From an uncultured Christensenellaceae bacterium (GTDB lineage: Bacteria; Bacillota; Clostridia; Christensenellales; Borkfalkiaceae), in NCBI GenBank assembly GCA_910587625.1, contig CAJUMW010000002.1, forward strand, positions 1-29,767: a stretch of DNA of 29,767 nt, in the 5' to 3' direction. Below are positions 5,728 to 13,184 of this stretch, one piece after another. Within the stretch, counting starts at the first letter, position 1; each line of letters opens with the position of its first letter. The notes under the pieces were generated by a model. The model did no database searches and was not told the DNA's origin. It saw only the letters and a program-made list of their open reading frames with translations. Made by a program: the position numbers and the translations under genes.

Positions 5728-7533
5728 ATGAAAAAAATTACCTCTGAAACACTCAGAAGCTTATATCTGAAATTTTTTGAAAGCAAAGGACATAAAATAA
5801 TACCGTCGGCTTCGCTCATTCCCGAAAATGACCCTACGGTTTTGTTCACAACCGCAGGTATGCACCCCCTTGTTCCCTATCTGCTCGGTGAAAAGCACCC
5901 CGAGGGAACGCGCCTTACCGACGTGCAGAAATGCGTAAGAACGGGAGATATAGACGAAGTCGGGGACAGCTCGCACCTGACTTTCTTTGAAATGCTCGGC
6001 AATTGGTCGCTCGGAGATTATTTTAAGGCTGAAATGATACCCTGGTCGTTCGAGTTTTTGACTTCTCCCGAGTATCTCGGCATACCCGTCGAGGATATAG
6101 CGGTAACCTGTTTTGCAGGCGACGCCGACTGTCCCAAGGACGAAGAAAGCGCGAAATTATGGCTCGACTGCGGAATTTTGCCCAAAAACGTCTATTATCT
6201 TCCCAAATCGGGGAACTGGTGGGGTCCGGCAGGTACAACGGGTCCCTGCGGTCCCGATACCGAGATGCACATTATAAGAAATCACGCCGCAGCGGACAAG
6301 CTGGGAGAGTACGACTTCGACAATGCGCCCAAGGGCACTTTCCTCGAAATCTGGAACGACGTGTTTATGCAGTACAACAAGAACGCCGAGGGCAAGTACG
6401 AGCCGCTTGCACAGCGCAACGTGGATACGGGAATGGGACTTGAACGCACTCTCTGCATACTTAACGGCAAGTCGAGCGTCTACGAAACGGATATATTTGA
6501 AAACGCCATTGCCAAGATAGAGTCTTTGACTTCGTGCAAGTACGGAGAAAGCGAGGAGATAATGCGCGCTTTCCGCGTCGTGCTCGACCACGTCAGAACG
6601 GCAACTTTTATGATAGGAGATGTCAAGGGAATAGTTCCCTCTAATACCGACCAGGGATATATTCTTCGCAGAATTATCCGCCGTGCCGTAAGGTTCGGCA
6701 GAAATATCGGGCTTCCCCAAGGGTCGCTCAAAGACGTTTCAAAGACTATAATAGATAAATATTGCGACGTTTACCCCGAGCTGAATAAAAATTCCGCAAG
6801 AATTTACGAGGAACTCGAAAGGGAAGAAATTAAATTCTCCAAAACCTTGCAACAGGGCATTAGGGAGTTTGAAAAGGTAGCCGCGTCTTTGCCCGAGGGC
6901 GGAGAAATAGACGGCGTAACCGCGTTCCACCTTTACGACACATACGGTTTTCCCGTTGAAATAACAAGCGAAATGGCAAGGGAAAAGGGGCTTACTGTCG
7001 ACGTAAAGGGCTACGAGGCGGCTTTTGCCGAGCATCAGGCAAAGTCGAGGCAGGGCAGCGAGGGCAAGTTTGCCTGCGGTCTTGCCGATCACAAGGAAGA
7101 AACCACTAAGCTTCATACGGCAACACATCTTCTGCACGCCGCGCTCAAAAAGGTGTGTTCGCCCGAAATAGAGCAGAAGGGCAGCAATATTACTGAGGAG
7201 AGGTTGCGCTTCGACTTCAATTTTTCGCGCAAGCTCACTCCCGAAGAGGTTGCCGAAGTCGAGAGGCTTATAAACGAACAGATAGAGTTGAACGTACCCG
7301 TCGTAATGCGTGAAATGACGCTTGAAGAGGCAAAGGCGCAGGGCTTTACGGGGCTTTTCGAAAGCAAGTACGGCGCAATGGTTAAGACCTATTCGATAGG
7401 AGAGTTTTCCAAAGAAATTTGCGGCGGTCCCCACGCGGAGAGCACGGGCGTTTTGGGAAAGTTCAAGATAGCCAAACAAGAAAACGTGTCGGCAGGAATA
7501 AAGCGCATAAAGGCAATTTTGGTAAAAAACTGA
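5728..7533 (+). CDS. alaS: Alanine--tRNA ligase, compact form
   Basis: AlaRS charges tRNA-Ala; this protein has 601 residues against about 870 for ordinary bacterial AlaRS. The class II core is intact: 'HLTFFEMLGNWSLGDYFK' (83-100), 'GPCGPDTE' (172-179), 'GMGLER' motif 3 (235-240). A tRNA_SAD editing module follows, with His463 and His467 (HTATH) and Cys565 and His569 (CGGPH in place of CGGTH). Two parts are missing: the beta-barrel piece with 'GGQ.GD' that normally sits between 'AFHLYDTYGFP' (399-409) and the editing helix, and the whole C-terminal C-Ala/oligomerisation domain. The segment 'RTGDIDEVGD' replaces the canonical 'GGKHNDLENVG'. No frameshift is apparent; the protein ends cleanly after the SAD domain. 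A GGAG site precedes the ATG. It could be the only AlaRS or a second paralogue. Confidence 0.9.
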   Translation: MKKITSETLRSLYLKFFESKGHKIIPSASLIPENDPTVLFTTAGMHPLVPYLLGEKHPEGTRLTDVQKCVRTGDIDEVGDSSHLTFFEMLGNWSLGDYFKAEMIPWSFEFLTSPEYLGIPVEDIAVTCFAGDADCPKDEESAKLWLDCGILPKNVYYLPKSGNWWGPAGTTGPCGPDTEMHIIRNHAAADKLGEYDFDNAPKGTFLEIWNDVFMQYNKNAEGKYEPLAQRNVDTGMGLERTLCILNGKSSVYETDIFENAIAKIESLTSCKYGESEEIMRAFRVVLDHVRTATFMIGDVKGIVPSNTDQGYILRRIIRRAVRFGRNIGLPQGSLKDVSKTIIDKYCDVYPELNKNSARIYEELEREEIKFSKTLQQGIREFEKVAASLPEGGEIDGVTAFHLYDTYGFPVEITSEMAREKGLTVDVKGYEAAFAEHQAKSRQGSEGKFACGLADHKEETTKLHTATHLLHAALKKVCSPEIEQKGSNITEERLRFDFNFSRKLTPEEVAEVERLINEQIELNVPVVMREMTLEEAKAQGFTGLFESKYGAMVKTYSIGEFSKEICGGPHAESTGVLGKFKIAKQENVSAGIKRIKAILVKN

Positions 7534-7563
7534 CAGTTACATTAGTCGTACGCCGTGCAATTT

Positions 7564-7586
7564 GCCGAGGCTTGGTTGGCTTTTTA
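7564..7586 (+). terminator. Probable terminator after alaS
   Basis: A short stem, GCCGA (7564-7568) with TTGGC (7576-7580), is followed by TTTTT. A second hairpin, TGCGC-TTA-GCGCA, lies about 20 bases further on. The stem is short, so efficiency is uncertain. The rest of 7534-7720 is A/T-rich with no visible gene. Confidence 0.5.
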
Positions 7587-7721
7587 GTGTTTTGTAAGTG
7601 CGCTTAGCGCAAGTTTTCAAAGCAAAAACGCTTAAAAAAAGCTAAATTTCGCTTTAAAATCGGCAAAAACAAAAATTATTCAAAATTTATAAAAAACTTT
7701 GTAAACCCAACACAAAACGAC

Positions 7722-7750
7722 TTGACAGAACTTTTATAAAATAATAAAAT
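7722..7750 (+). promoter_or_regulatory. Promoter of rplM-rpsI
   Basis: TTGACA (7722-7727), 17 bases, TAAAAT (7745-7750). The leader is about 45 bases. I cannot recognise an L13-type autoregulatory leader in it. Confidence 0.85.
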
Positions 7751-7802
7751 AATCTTACACTTTAAAGAATCGGTTATAAAGCACAGAACATAAGGAGTAA
7801 AT

Positions 7803-8234
7803 ATGAAAACCTATATGGCTAAGGCGGAGACAGTTGAAAGAAAATGGTACGTTGTTGACGCGACGGGCATACCTCTCGGCAGACTTGCGTCAAAAGTGGC
7901 TGCTATTCTCCGCGGCAAAAATAAGCCTACTTTTACGCCCAACGTGGATACGGGCGATTTCGTAATCGTTTTAAATTGCGATAAAGTCGCGCTTACGGGC
8001 AAGAAACTTGACGATAAATTTTACAGATATCACACGGGCTACATCGGCGGCTTGAAGGAAATTTCCTATAAAAAGCTGCTCGCTGAAAAGAGCGACCTCG
8101 CAGTTTACGAGGCAATCAGAGGTATGTTGCCCAAAAATTCTCTCGGCAGAGATATGATTAAGAAGCTCAGAGTATATAAGGGCGGCGAACACAATCACGC
8201 AGCGCAGAAACCCGAAGAGCTGAAATTATTTTAA
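7803..8234 (+). CDS. rplM: 50S ribosomal protein L13 (uL13)
   Basis: A 143-residue large-subunit protein of normal family length, an early assembly protein bound to 23S rRNA. It shows the family's N-terminal 'WYVVDATGIPLGRLASKVAAILRGKNKPTFTPNVDTGDFVIVLN' region and the signature near 'AIRGMLPKNSLGRDMIKKLRVYKGGEHNHAAQKPEEL'. An AAGGAG site six bases upstream fixes the start. It is co-transcribed with rpsI, 20 bases downstream, in the universal bacterial order. Confidence 0.98.
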   Translation: MKTYMAKAETVERKWYVVDATGIPLGRLASKVAAILRGKNKPTFTPNVDTGDFVIVLNCDKVALTGKKLDDKFYRYHTGYIGGLKEISYKKLLAEKSDLAVYEAIRGMLPKNSLGRDMIKKLRVYKGGEHNHAAQKPEELKLF

Positions 8235-8254
8235 AAGGGAGTTGTTAAGATAAT

Positions 8255-8668
8255 ATGGCAAAGGCTAATTTAAAGAAAAAGCTTCAATTCTGGGGAACGG
8301 GCAGAAGAAAAAAGGCTATTGCGCGCGTTCGCCTTATTCCCGGAGGTACGGGCAATATCGAAATAAATGAAAGAGCGTTTGAGGACTATTTCCCTCAATC
8401 GGTTTTGCAGTACGTTGTTAAGCAACCCCTTGCACTTTTGGGCGTGGAAGCTAAGTACGACGTATTGGTAAACGTCTACGGTGGCGGCTACACCGGTCAG
8501 GCTAACGCAATCCGCCTCGGCGTTGCCCGCGCATTGTTGCAGGCAGAGGAAGGCTCGCGTGCGGCGCTCAAGAAAGAGGGCTTCTTAACTCGCGACCCTC
8601 GCGTAAAGGAAAGAAAGAAGTACGGCTTGAAGAAAGCTCGTCGTGCTCCTCAGTTCTCAAAGAGATAA
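8255..8668 (+). CDS. rpsI: 30S ribosomal protein S9 (uS9)
   Basis: A 137-residue small-subunit protein whose C-terminal tail reaches the P-site tRNA. It carries the family marks 'GTGRRKKAIARVRL' near the N-terminus, 'YGGGYTGQANAIRLGVARALL' in the middle, and the basic tail 'RKKYGLKKARRAPQFSKR' ending in the conserved SKR. The first eleven residues are a basic extension. A GGGAG site lies 14 bases before the ATG. A strong terminator follows, closing the rplM-rpsI operon. Confidence 0.98.
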   Translation: MAKANLKKKLQFWGTGRRKKAIARVRLIPGGTGNIEINERAFEDYFPQSVLQYVVKQPLALLGVEAKYDVLVNVYGGGYTGQANAIRLGVARALLQAEEGSRAALKKEGFLTRDPRVKERKKYGLKKARRAPQFSKR

Positions 8669-8680
8669 TTTCAAAATTCA

Positions 8681-8708
8681 AAGAGAGGAAGTATTTTTCC
8701 TCTCTTTT
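8681..8708 (+). terminator. Terminator after rpsI
   Basis: The stem AAGAGAGGAA (8681-8690) / TTCCTCTCTT (8697-8706) is followed by further T residues. Confidence 0.88.
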
Positions 8709-8740
8709 AAATTTGTATTGGAAAAATTTTCATTTAGCTA

Positions 8741-8769
8741 TTGCAAAAGTGAAAACTGTGTGATATAAT
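8741..8769 (+). promoter_or_regulatory. Promoter of the lipoprotein pair, with shared 16-bp motif
   Basis: TTGCAA (8741-8746), 17 bases, TATAAT (8764-8769), with a TG extended -10. The spacer sequence TGAAAACTGTGTGATA (8750-8765) is identical to that in the promoter at 23172-23200. A 12-bp palindrome, AGGGCGCGCCCT, lies in the leader at 8787-8798, just before the ribosome-binding site. Confidence 0.8.
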
Positions 8770-8812
8770 GCAGTAAATAAAAAATAAGGGCGCGCCCTAA
8801 AAGGAGAAAATT

Positions 8813-9250
8813 TTGAAAAAAAGAATTCTTACTGTATTGATTGCACTAATCACGGTGCTGACTCTCTGCTTTACACTTGCAGGTTGCGACAAGTCGGGTT
8901 CCATTAAAAAGGCGTTTGAGGACGAAGGCTACACGGTTACTACGGTAGATACTAACAACGAGAAAGCTAAATCGCTGCTTAAAACGCTTTTTACCGAAGA
9001 GCAAATCGAAAAAATCGGTGAATACGAAATTATTCTTTGCGTCGGTGAAGGATTAGGCGCTTTTACAGGTACGGGCATGGTAATAAAATTCCCCTCGGAA
9101 GGAGAAATTAAAAATTTCCTTACCGTTGAGGACGCTGACGGCAATAAGGACACAAAGCTTTACGACAGCGCAAAGGAGAACGGCAGCATAAACGGAAATT
9201 GCCTCTATTTGGGTGCACCTAAGGGACTTGAAATTTTTAAAAACGCTTAA
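8813..9250 (+). CDS. Small lipoprotein of unknown function
   Basis: A 145-residue predicted lipoprotein. The signal peptide has the lipobox LAGC with Cys25; the rest is a soluble domain without a family I recognise. The pattern 'IKKAFEDEGYTVTTVD' followed by a strand-rich middle resembles small secreted ligand-binding or stress lipoproteins of Clostridia, but that is only an impression. Initiation is at a TTG codon, supported by an AAGGAG site seven bases upstream and by the immediate Lys-rich signal peptide. It lies 15 bases before a second lipoprotein gene, so the two are probably one operon. Confidence 0.82.
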   Translation: MKKRILTVLIALITVLTLCFTLAGCDKSGSIKKAFEDEGYTVTTVDTNNEKAKSLLKTLFTEEQIEKIGEYEIILCVGEGLGAFTGTGMVIKFPSEGEIKNFLTVEDADGNKDTKLYDSAKENGSINGNCLYLGAPKGLEIFKNA

Positions 9251-9265
9251 TAAGCGGGTTTTTAT

Positions 9266-9775
9266 ATGAAAAAGAAAATCCTAATGCTTTTAAGTGCAAT
9301 TTTGGTTGTTGCATGCATTTTGGGAATTACGGGCTGCGGCGCAAAGGAAAAGCGATTTTCTAAGGCCGGTATGCACATTACTCTTACCACCGAGTTCTAT
9401 GAAAAGGAACTTGATGGACAGACGGCATATTGGGAAAGCGCAAGAAATATAGCAATCGCCTTAAAAGAGTCTTATACGGACGCCTTAGCAGAAAATGTTA
9501 CCACTCTTTCCGAATACACAGACGCTGTAATTACAATTAATAAAATTAAAAATGCGGAAGTTTATACAAGAGAGGGAAAGGATTATCTGTACTTTACTTA
9601 TGACAGGTCGGTAAGCGGTAAGAACTTTTTCTATCTTGCCACAACTCATCTGTATGAGGCAGACTCGTTCTGGCTTATTCAGTTTGCCTGCGAGGCAAAG
9701 TATAAAGAGGACAGAGTGGAACTCTTCCTCGGTTGGGCTGACTCCGTCTGCTTCGGAGATACCGAATACGTATAA
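9266..9775 (+). CDS. Small lipoprotein of unknown function
   Basis: A 169-residue predicted lipoprotein with signal peptide and lipobox ITGC, Cys24. The mature part is a single alpha/beta domain, with 'YLYFTYDRSVSGKNFFYLATTHLYEADSFWLIQFACEAK' reading as a run of beta strands, as in PsbP/LpqN-like or DUF-type exported proteins. I cannot assign a family. It is the second gene of the pair after the 8813 lipoprotein and has no promoter of its own. The upstream ribosome-binding site is weak (GCGGG), so coupling to the first gene is likely. A terminator follows 11 bases after the stop. Confidence 0.82.
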   Translation: MKKKILMLLSAILVVACILGITGCGAKEKRFSKAGMHITLTTEFYEKELDGQTAYWESARNIAIALKESYTDALAENVTTLSEYTDAVITINKIKNAEVYTREGKDYLYFTYDRSVSGKNFFYLATTHLYEADSFWLIQFACEAKYKEDRVELFLGWADSVCFGDTEYV

Positions 9776-9786
9776 TCGCTGTTTTG

Positions 9787-9816
9787 TAACCGCCGTTTAT
9801 CGGCGGTTATTTTTTA
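9787..9816 (+). terminator. Terminator after the lipoprotein pair
   Basis: The stem TAACCGCCG (9787-9795) / CGGCGGTTA (9801-9809) has a TTTAT loop followed by TTTTTTATT. The same hairpin encodes, on the other strand, the last residues and the stop codon of the minus-strand gene at 9797-10024. Confidence 0.9.
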
Positions 9817-10024
9817 TTCTGTTTGAAATAGCTTCGTGCCGTTCAAGCACGCTTGCCATAACATTAGGTATCTCCAAGGTTTGTACGCTGTCGGGTTTTT
9901 GTTGCGCGCTCGGCACGGGCGGTTTGTGCTCATCGAAATTTTGTTCGCTGTTCTGTCCGCTATTTTGCTTGGGTGCCAGCGTTTCAAGTGCTTTAAGTAA
10001 ATTCAAAAGCGCAAATTTTTCCAA
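9797..10024 (-). CDS. Small hypothetical protein
   Basis: A 75-residue protein that I do not recognise. The start is a TTG at 10022-10024, chosen because AAGGAG sits seven bases upstream; the longer reading frame to 10060 has no ribosome-binding site. It has an N-terminal amphipathic helix ('MEKFALLNLLKALETL'), a Gln/Asn/Pro-rich linker, and a conserved-looking C-terminal helix ('IPNVMASVLERHEAISNRIKNN'). The stop lies in the loop of the convergent terminator. It is divergent from the large lipoprotein gene at 10140. Confidence 0.6.
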   Translation of the reverse strand: MEKFALLNLLKALETLAPKQNSGQNSEQNFDEHKPPVPSAQQKPDSVQTLEIPNVMASVLERHEAISNRIKNNRR

Positions 10025-10071
10025 ATAGTTGCTCCTTATTTGTTTTTTTTTAAAAATCAACTCATTTTTTA

Positions 10072-10100
10072 TTGCTTAAAAACTCCGTTTGGTATATAAT
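10072..10100 (+). promoter_or_regulatory. Promoter of the large lipoprotein gene
   Basis: TTGCTT (10072-10077), 17 bases, TATAAT (10095-10100). The leader to the ATG is about 33 bases and contains a CGGAG ribosome-binding site. Confidence 0.75.
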
Positions 10101-10139
10101 TAACAATGATTAAATCGAATTTCCGGTTCGGAGTAGTTT

Positions 10140-12374
10140 ATGAGTAAACGTTTTACTAAAATTATATGCATAACGACGGCGGCAATTTCCGTCGTTACAT
10201 CAACATTTCTTGCAGGTTGCGGCAATTTCTACGGAAACGGCTCGCTTTCGACCGAAGGAGTGTTTACCGAAGCTGACGCTGAAAGCAACGGCGGTTTTGC
10301 CGTAACCAAGGGGGACTACCTCTATTTTATCAACGGTATAGAGGGTAACACCGCAGTCAACGACTACGGCAAGCCCGTCAAGGGCACTATCTGCCGTATT
10401 TCCAAGGACAACCTTGAAAAGCGCAATTACGCAAGCGTCGACGTCGTTGTTCCGCAGATTGCGTATTCTTCTAATTATAACGCAGGTATGTTTATTTACG
10501 GCGACTATATCTATTACGGTACGCCTTCCACGGCAAAGAACTCCGAGGGCGTCGTTCAGAATTCTTACCTCGATATGAAGAGCACTAAGCTCGACGGTAC
10601 CGAGTCTATGAAAAACGCGTACGTTCAGTTCCCCTCGACCTCGTACGAGTACAGGTTTGTGGAGATGGACGACACGGTTTATCTTATGTACGTTGCAACA
10701 AGCGAATCTCTCTTCGAAGAGAGCACGGGCGTAACAAATCTGCACTCTTACAACACAAAGAGCGGAGAGGATACCCTGCTTGCGTACAACGTTGACAACG
10801 TGCTTTTCGACGCGCAGAACAAGACCAACCCTCGCGTATATTATACGATGAAGGTGCACAATTACACCTCTTCGTCCGACGAGGGCTACAATCAGATTTA
10901 TACGGTAACGGCTGACGCGACCGAGGACAAGTTTAAGGACAAACTGTCGTCGGAAAATATTGTCGGCTGGGACGACGAAAACGACAGATATATAAACTGC
11001 GGCACCCTTGTTTTGGACGGCGTAGGCGCTAAGGAAGTAAACGCAACGGGCAAAACCCCGTTCAACCACCACGGTGAAGAGGTGAACCTCGACAGCTATA
11101 CTTACGCCTTAAAGAACTATCAAAACGATATGCTGTTCTATACGAGAAGCACTTTAAACAACAAAAACAACTATCTCTTCTCGCTTAATGACGGCAATTA
11201 CGCCCCCATATCGGGCAACCCCTCTTCCGAGGCAAGGTTGCTTTCCGACGGTTCCAACGCAGATACTTACAAGTATATTTTTGAAAATAACGAGTTTAAG
11301 GGCGTAATTATATCCGAGGCGGACGGCGGTATATCCATAAATAAGGTATCCAACGACGGCAAGCTTCATTTACACGACAAAAAGCCCGGTATTTCCGACG
11401 AAAACTATTTCAAAGTAGTAAAGTCGGGCAGCGCAACTTTGCTTTCGCTCGACGTTAAAAACAGCTTACTGTACTACTCCGTTACGGGCGGCAACGACCT
11501 TGCTATCTACCGCGTGGACTATTCCGGCACAATTGCCGATTACGAGCCTGTGCAGGTTGAAGATACCAACTATACGCCCGTAAAACTTCTTGATCTTGAC
11601 TCTTCGAGCACCTGGTACCGCCCCGAGTTTATCGACGGCTATCTGCTGTTTGCAAGCGCAACGACAAATATGACGGCGTATAACTACATTATGGTGTTCG
11701 ATATGAACAAGGACGGCGGTTATCTTACCAACGCGGATATCCGTGCGCTCAACGAAAAATACGACGGTATAAAGGAAATAATCGACGGATATGCCGACTC
11801 GGAAAAATATCCTACCGAAAAATATGCAAACTTGCAAAAGGCGCTCAACTATGCGTTTTATGACGGGGATATGGAATACCTTCGCGAGCTTGCCGAAGTG
11901 ACCAACGCAAAGGCGCTTGAAGAGGACGAAGAGGCTGACCCCGTATATTCGGAAAAGACCTTTGATGAGATTGAGGCTTTCCTTAATCCCTCCGCCGATA
12001 ACGCGTGGAAGGACTACACCGACACTAAAAAGGTAAACGGCAAGGATGTAAACGCGAATACGCGCGAGTATTACTACTCCGTGCTCGGCATTATGAACGA
12101 CGCCGATAAGGAAGCTTACGGAGAGAGTTTAAAGACTTCGTATCTCGTTGCATATCCCGTTGAAGAAGATTTGGGTTGGTACGGCGGACTTAACCTCGCT
12201 GCAAAGATTTGCTTTATTATAGGTATGTGCGTCATAGGACTTTTGGTTATCGGCGGCGCGGTTGTGCTTACTATTGTGCTTATAAAGAGGAATAAAAAGC
12301 TGCCGCAGATGAAAAAGGGTATCAAGGTAGATACGACGGACGATAAATCAATCGACGTTTACGGCAACGAATAA
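10140..12374 (+). CDS. Large lipoprotein with C-terminal membrane helix
   Basis: A 744-residue exported protein of unknown function. Residues 1-27 are a lipoprotein signal peptide ending in LAGC (Cys27). The body reads as repeated beta strands with 'GDYLYFINGIEGN', 'GDYIYYGTP' and 'DDTVYLMYV', similar to DUF5050-type propeller repeats. Near the C-terminus a membrane helix (about 690-715) is followed by a basic, 29-residue cytoplasmic tail. The protein would thus be tethered at both ends, by lipid and by a helix, which is unusual. A helical acidic segment (about 535-630) precedes the helix. CGGAG before the ATG supports the start. It is monocistronic, with its own promoter and terminator. Confidence 0.82.
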   Translation: MSKRFTKIICITTAAISVVTSTFLAGCGNFYGNGSLSTEGVFTEADAESNGGFAVTKGDYLYFINGIEGNTAVNDYGKPVKGTICRISKDNLEKRNYASVDVVVPQIAYSSNYNAGMFIYGDYIYYGTPSTAKNSEGVVQNSYLDMKSTKLDGTESMKNAYVQFPSTSYEYRFVEMDDTVYLMYVATSESLFEESTGVTNLHSYNTKSGEDTLLAYNVDNVLFDAQNKTNPRVYYTMKVHNYTSSSDEGYNQIYTVTADATEDKFKDKLSSENIVGWDDENDRYINCGTLVLDGVGAKEVNATGKTPFNHHGEEVNLDSYTYALKNYQNDMLFYTRSTLNNKNNYLFSLNDGNYAPISGNPSSEARLLSDGSNADTYKYIFENNEFKGVIISEADGGISINKVSNDGKLHLHDKKPGISDENYFKVVKSGSATLLSLDVKNSLLYYSVTGGNDLAIYRVDYSGTIADYEPVQVEDTNYTPVKLLDLDSSSTWYRPEFIDGYLLFASATTNMTAYNYIMVFDMNKDGGYLTNADIRALNEKYDGIKEIIDGYADSEKYPTEKYANLQKALNYAFYDGDMEYLRELAEVTNAKALEEDEEADPVYSEKTFDEIEAFLNPSADNAWKDYTDTKKVNGKDVNANTREYYYSVLGIMNDADKEAYGESLKTSYLVAYPVEEDLGWYGGLNLAAKICFIIGMCVIGLLVIGGAVVLTIVLIKRNKKLPQMKKGIKVDTTDDKSIDVYGNE

Positions 12375-12398
12375 GGTTTGATTACCAAATAAATAACA

Positions 12399-12427
12399 AA
12401 ATCCCCTGATTTTATCGGGGGATTTTG
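12399..12427 (+). terminator. Terminator after the large lipoprotein
   Basis: AAATCCCC (12399-12406) pairs with GGGGATTT (12418-12425) and is followed by TTG and further T residues. Confidence 0.82.
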
Positions 12428-12506
12428 TATATATTAAAGAAATTTGTCAAATATAATTCAGGAATAAAAAAAATTTAAAAATTGCTTAAAAAGTTTAATA
12501 AAACAG

Positions 12507-12535
12507 TTTACAAATACGCTGAATATTAATATAAT
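12507..12535 (+). promoter_or_regulatory. Promoter of the zinc-ribbon gene
   Basis: TTTACA (12507-12512), 17 bases, TATAAT (12530-12535). An in-frame ATG at 12534 lies inside the -10 element, so it cannot be the start. This supports initiation at 12573. Confidence 0.8.
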
Positions 12536-12572
12536 GTTAGCGATTAATGTTTCTTATGTTACGGAGAACAAA

Positions 12573-13073
12573 ATGGTAAAATATATCAAATGCCCGAGAT
12601 GCGAGCTTAATTATATAGATTCCGAAAAACAGGAGTACTGCGACGTATGTATCGCGGAAATTAAGGGCAATAAGCTTCAGTTTGCCGACTTGGAGGACGA
12701 GGATTTCGAAGAGCTTGACGCCGAACTCGAACAGGGAGAAATTTGCCCTATCTGCGGCGTAAATCATATGCGTCCCGGTGAAAAAATGTGCGACAACTGT
12801 AAGTCCAACCAAGAGTACGAGGACGACGAGGTTGTGGACATCGACAACGACGAGGAGTGGAAAAACTACCTCGAAGAGGACGACGACGAGGACCTTACCG
12901 TTTCCGAGGAGTTGCAGGAGGAAATCGAGGAGGAGTTTGCCCATGAAGAAGAGGAAGAACTGTACTCCGAAGCAGACGACTTTTACGAGGACGAAGTCGA
13001 CTCGCTTTCCGATTTGGAGGACGATGAGTTTGACGATGACGAAGACGATGAGGATGACGAAGACGATTTTTAA
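12573..13073 (+). CDS. Double zinc-ribbon protein with acidic tail
   Basis: A 166-residue protein not assigned to a family. Two zinc-binding knuckles are visible: Cys7/Cys10 with Cys23/Cys26, and Cys58/Cys61 with Cys73/Cys76. Between them is a short acidic linker. Residues 83-166 form an extremely acidic, low-complexity tail, with well over half Asp or Glu, ending in runs of DDED. The start at 12573 has a GGAG site and avoids the promoter -10. The tail could bind basic partners such as ribosomal proteins or RNA-polymerase surfaces, or mimic DNA, but this is inference. The gene is monocistronic with its own promoter and terminator. Confidence 0.82.
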   Translation: MVKYIKCPRCELNYIDSEKQEYCDVCIAEIKGNKLQFADLEDEDFEELDAELEQGEICPICGVNHMRPGEKMCDNCKSNQEYEDDEVVDIDNDEEWKNYLEEDDDEDLTVSEELQEEIEEEFAHEEEEELYSEADDFYEDEVDSLSDLEDDEFDDDEDDEDDEDDF

Positions 13074-13090
13074 TTAAATTAGTAATTTCA

Positions 13091-13131
13091 AGCGGCTATT
13101 GCAAAAATAATTGCAATAACCGCTTATTTTT
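13091..13131 (+). terminator. Terminator after the zinc-ribbon gene
   Basis: AGCGGCTATTGCAA (13091-13104) pairs with TTGCAATAACCGCT (13111-13124) apart from one C-A mismatch, and is followed by TATTTTTT. Confidence 0.88.
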
Positions 13132-13184
13132 TGCGCAAAAGCGCGACTGTGAATAGTTTAGCAAATTTTGGCAAAAATAATTGT

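Noticed and set aside
6739..7479. 246-residue minus-strand reading frame within alaS
   Set aside because: It lies wholly antisense to a well-supported synthetase gene, has no ribosome-binding site and no recognisable domains; it is a codon-bias shadow. The same applies to the 290-residue minus-strand frame at 10200-11072.
7500..7607. Possible frameshift truncating alaS
   Set aside because: The sequence after 7533 does not encode C-Ala or any conserved AlaRS segment in any frame, and the protein ends cleanly after the SAD domain, so it is a natural short form rather than a broken gene.
12534..12572. Longer N-terminus for the zinc-ribbon protein
   Set aside because: The upstream ATG overlaps the promoter -10 TATAAT and has no ribosome-binding site; the internal ATG at 12573 has GGAG. 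Similar reasoning removed the upstream starts of ispE (15030), metG (19387), spmA (19359) and spmB (18940).
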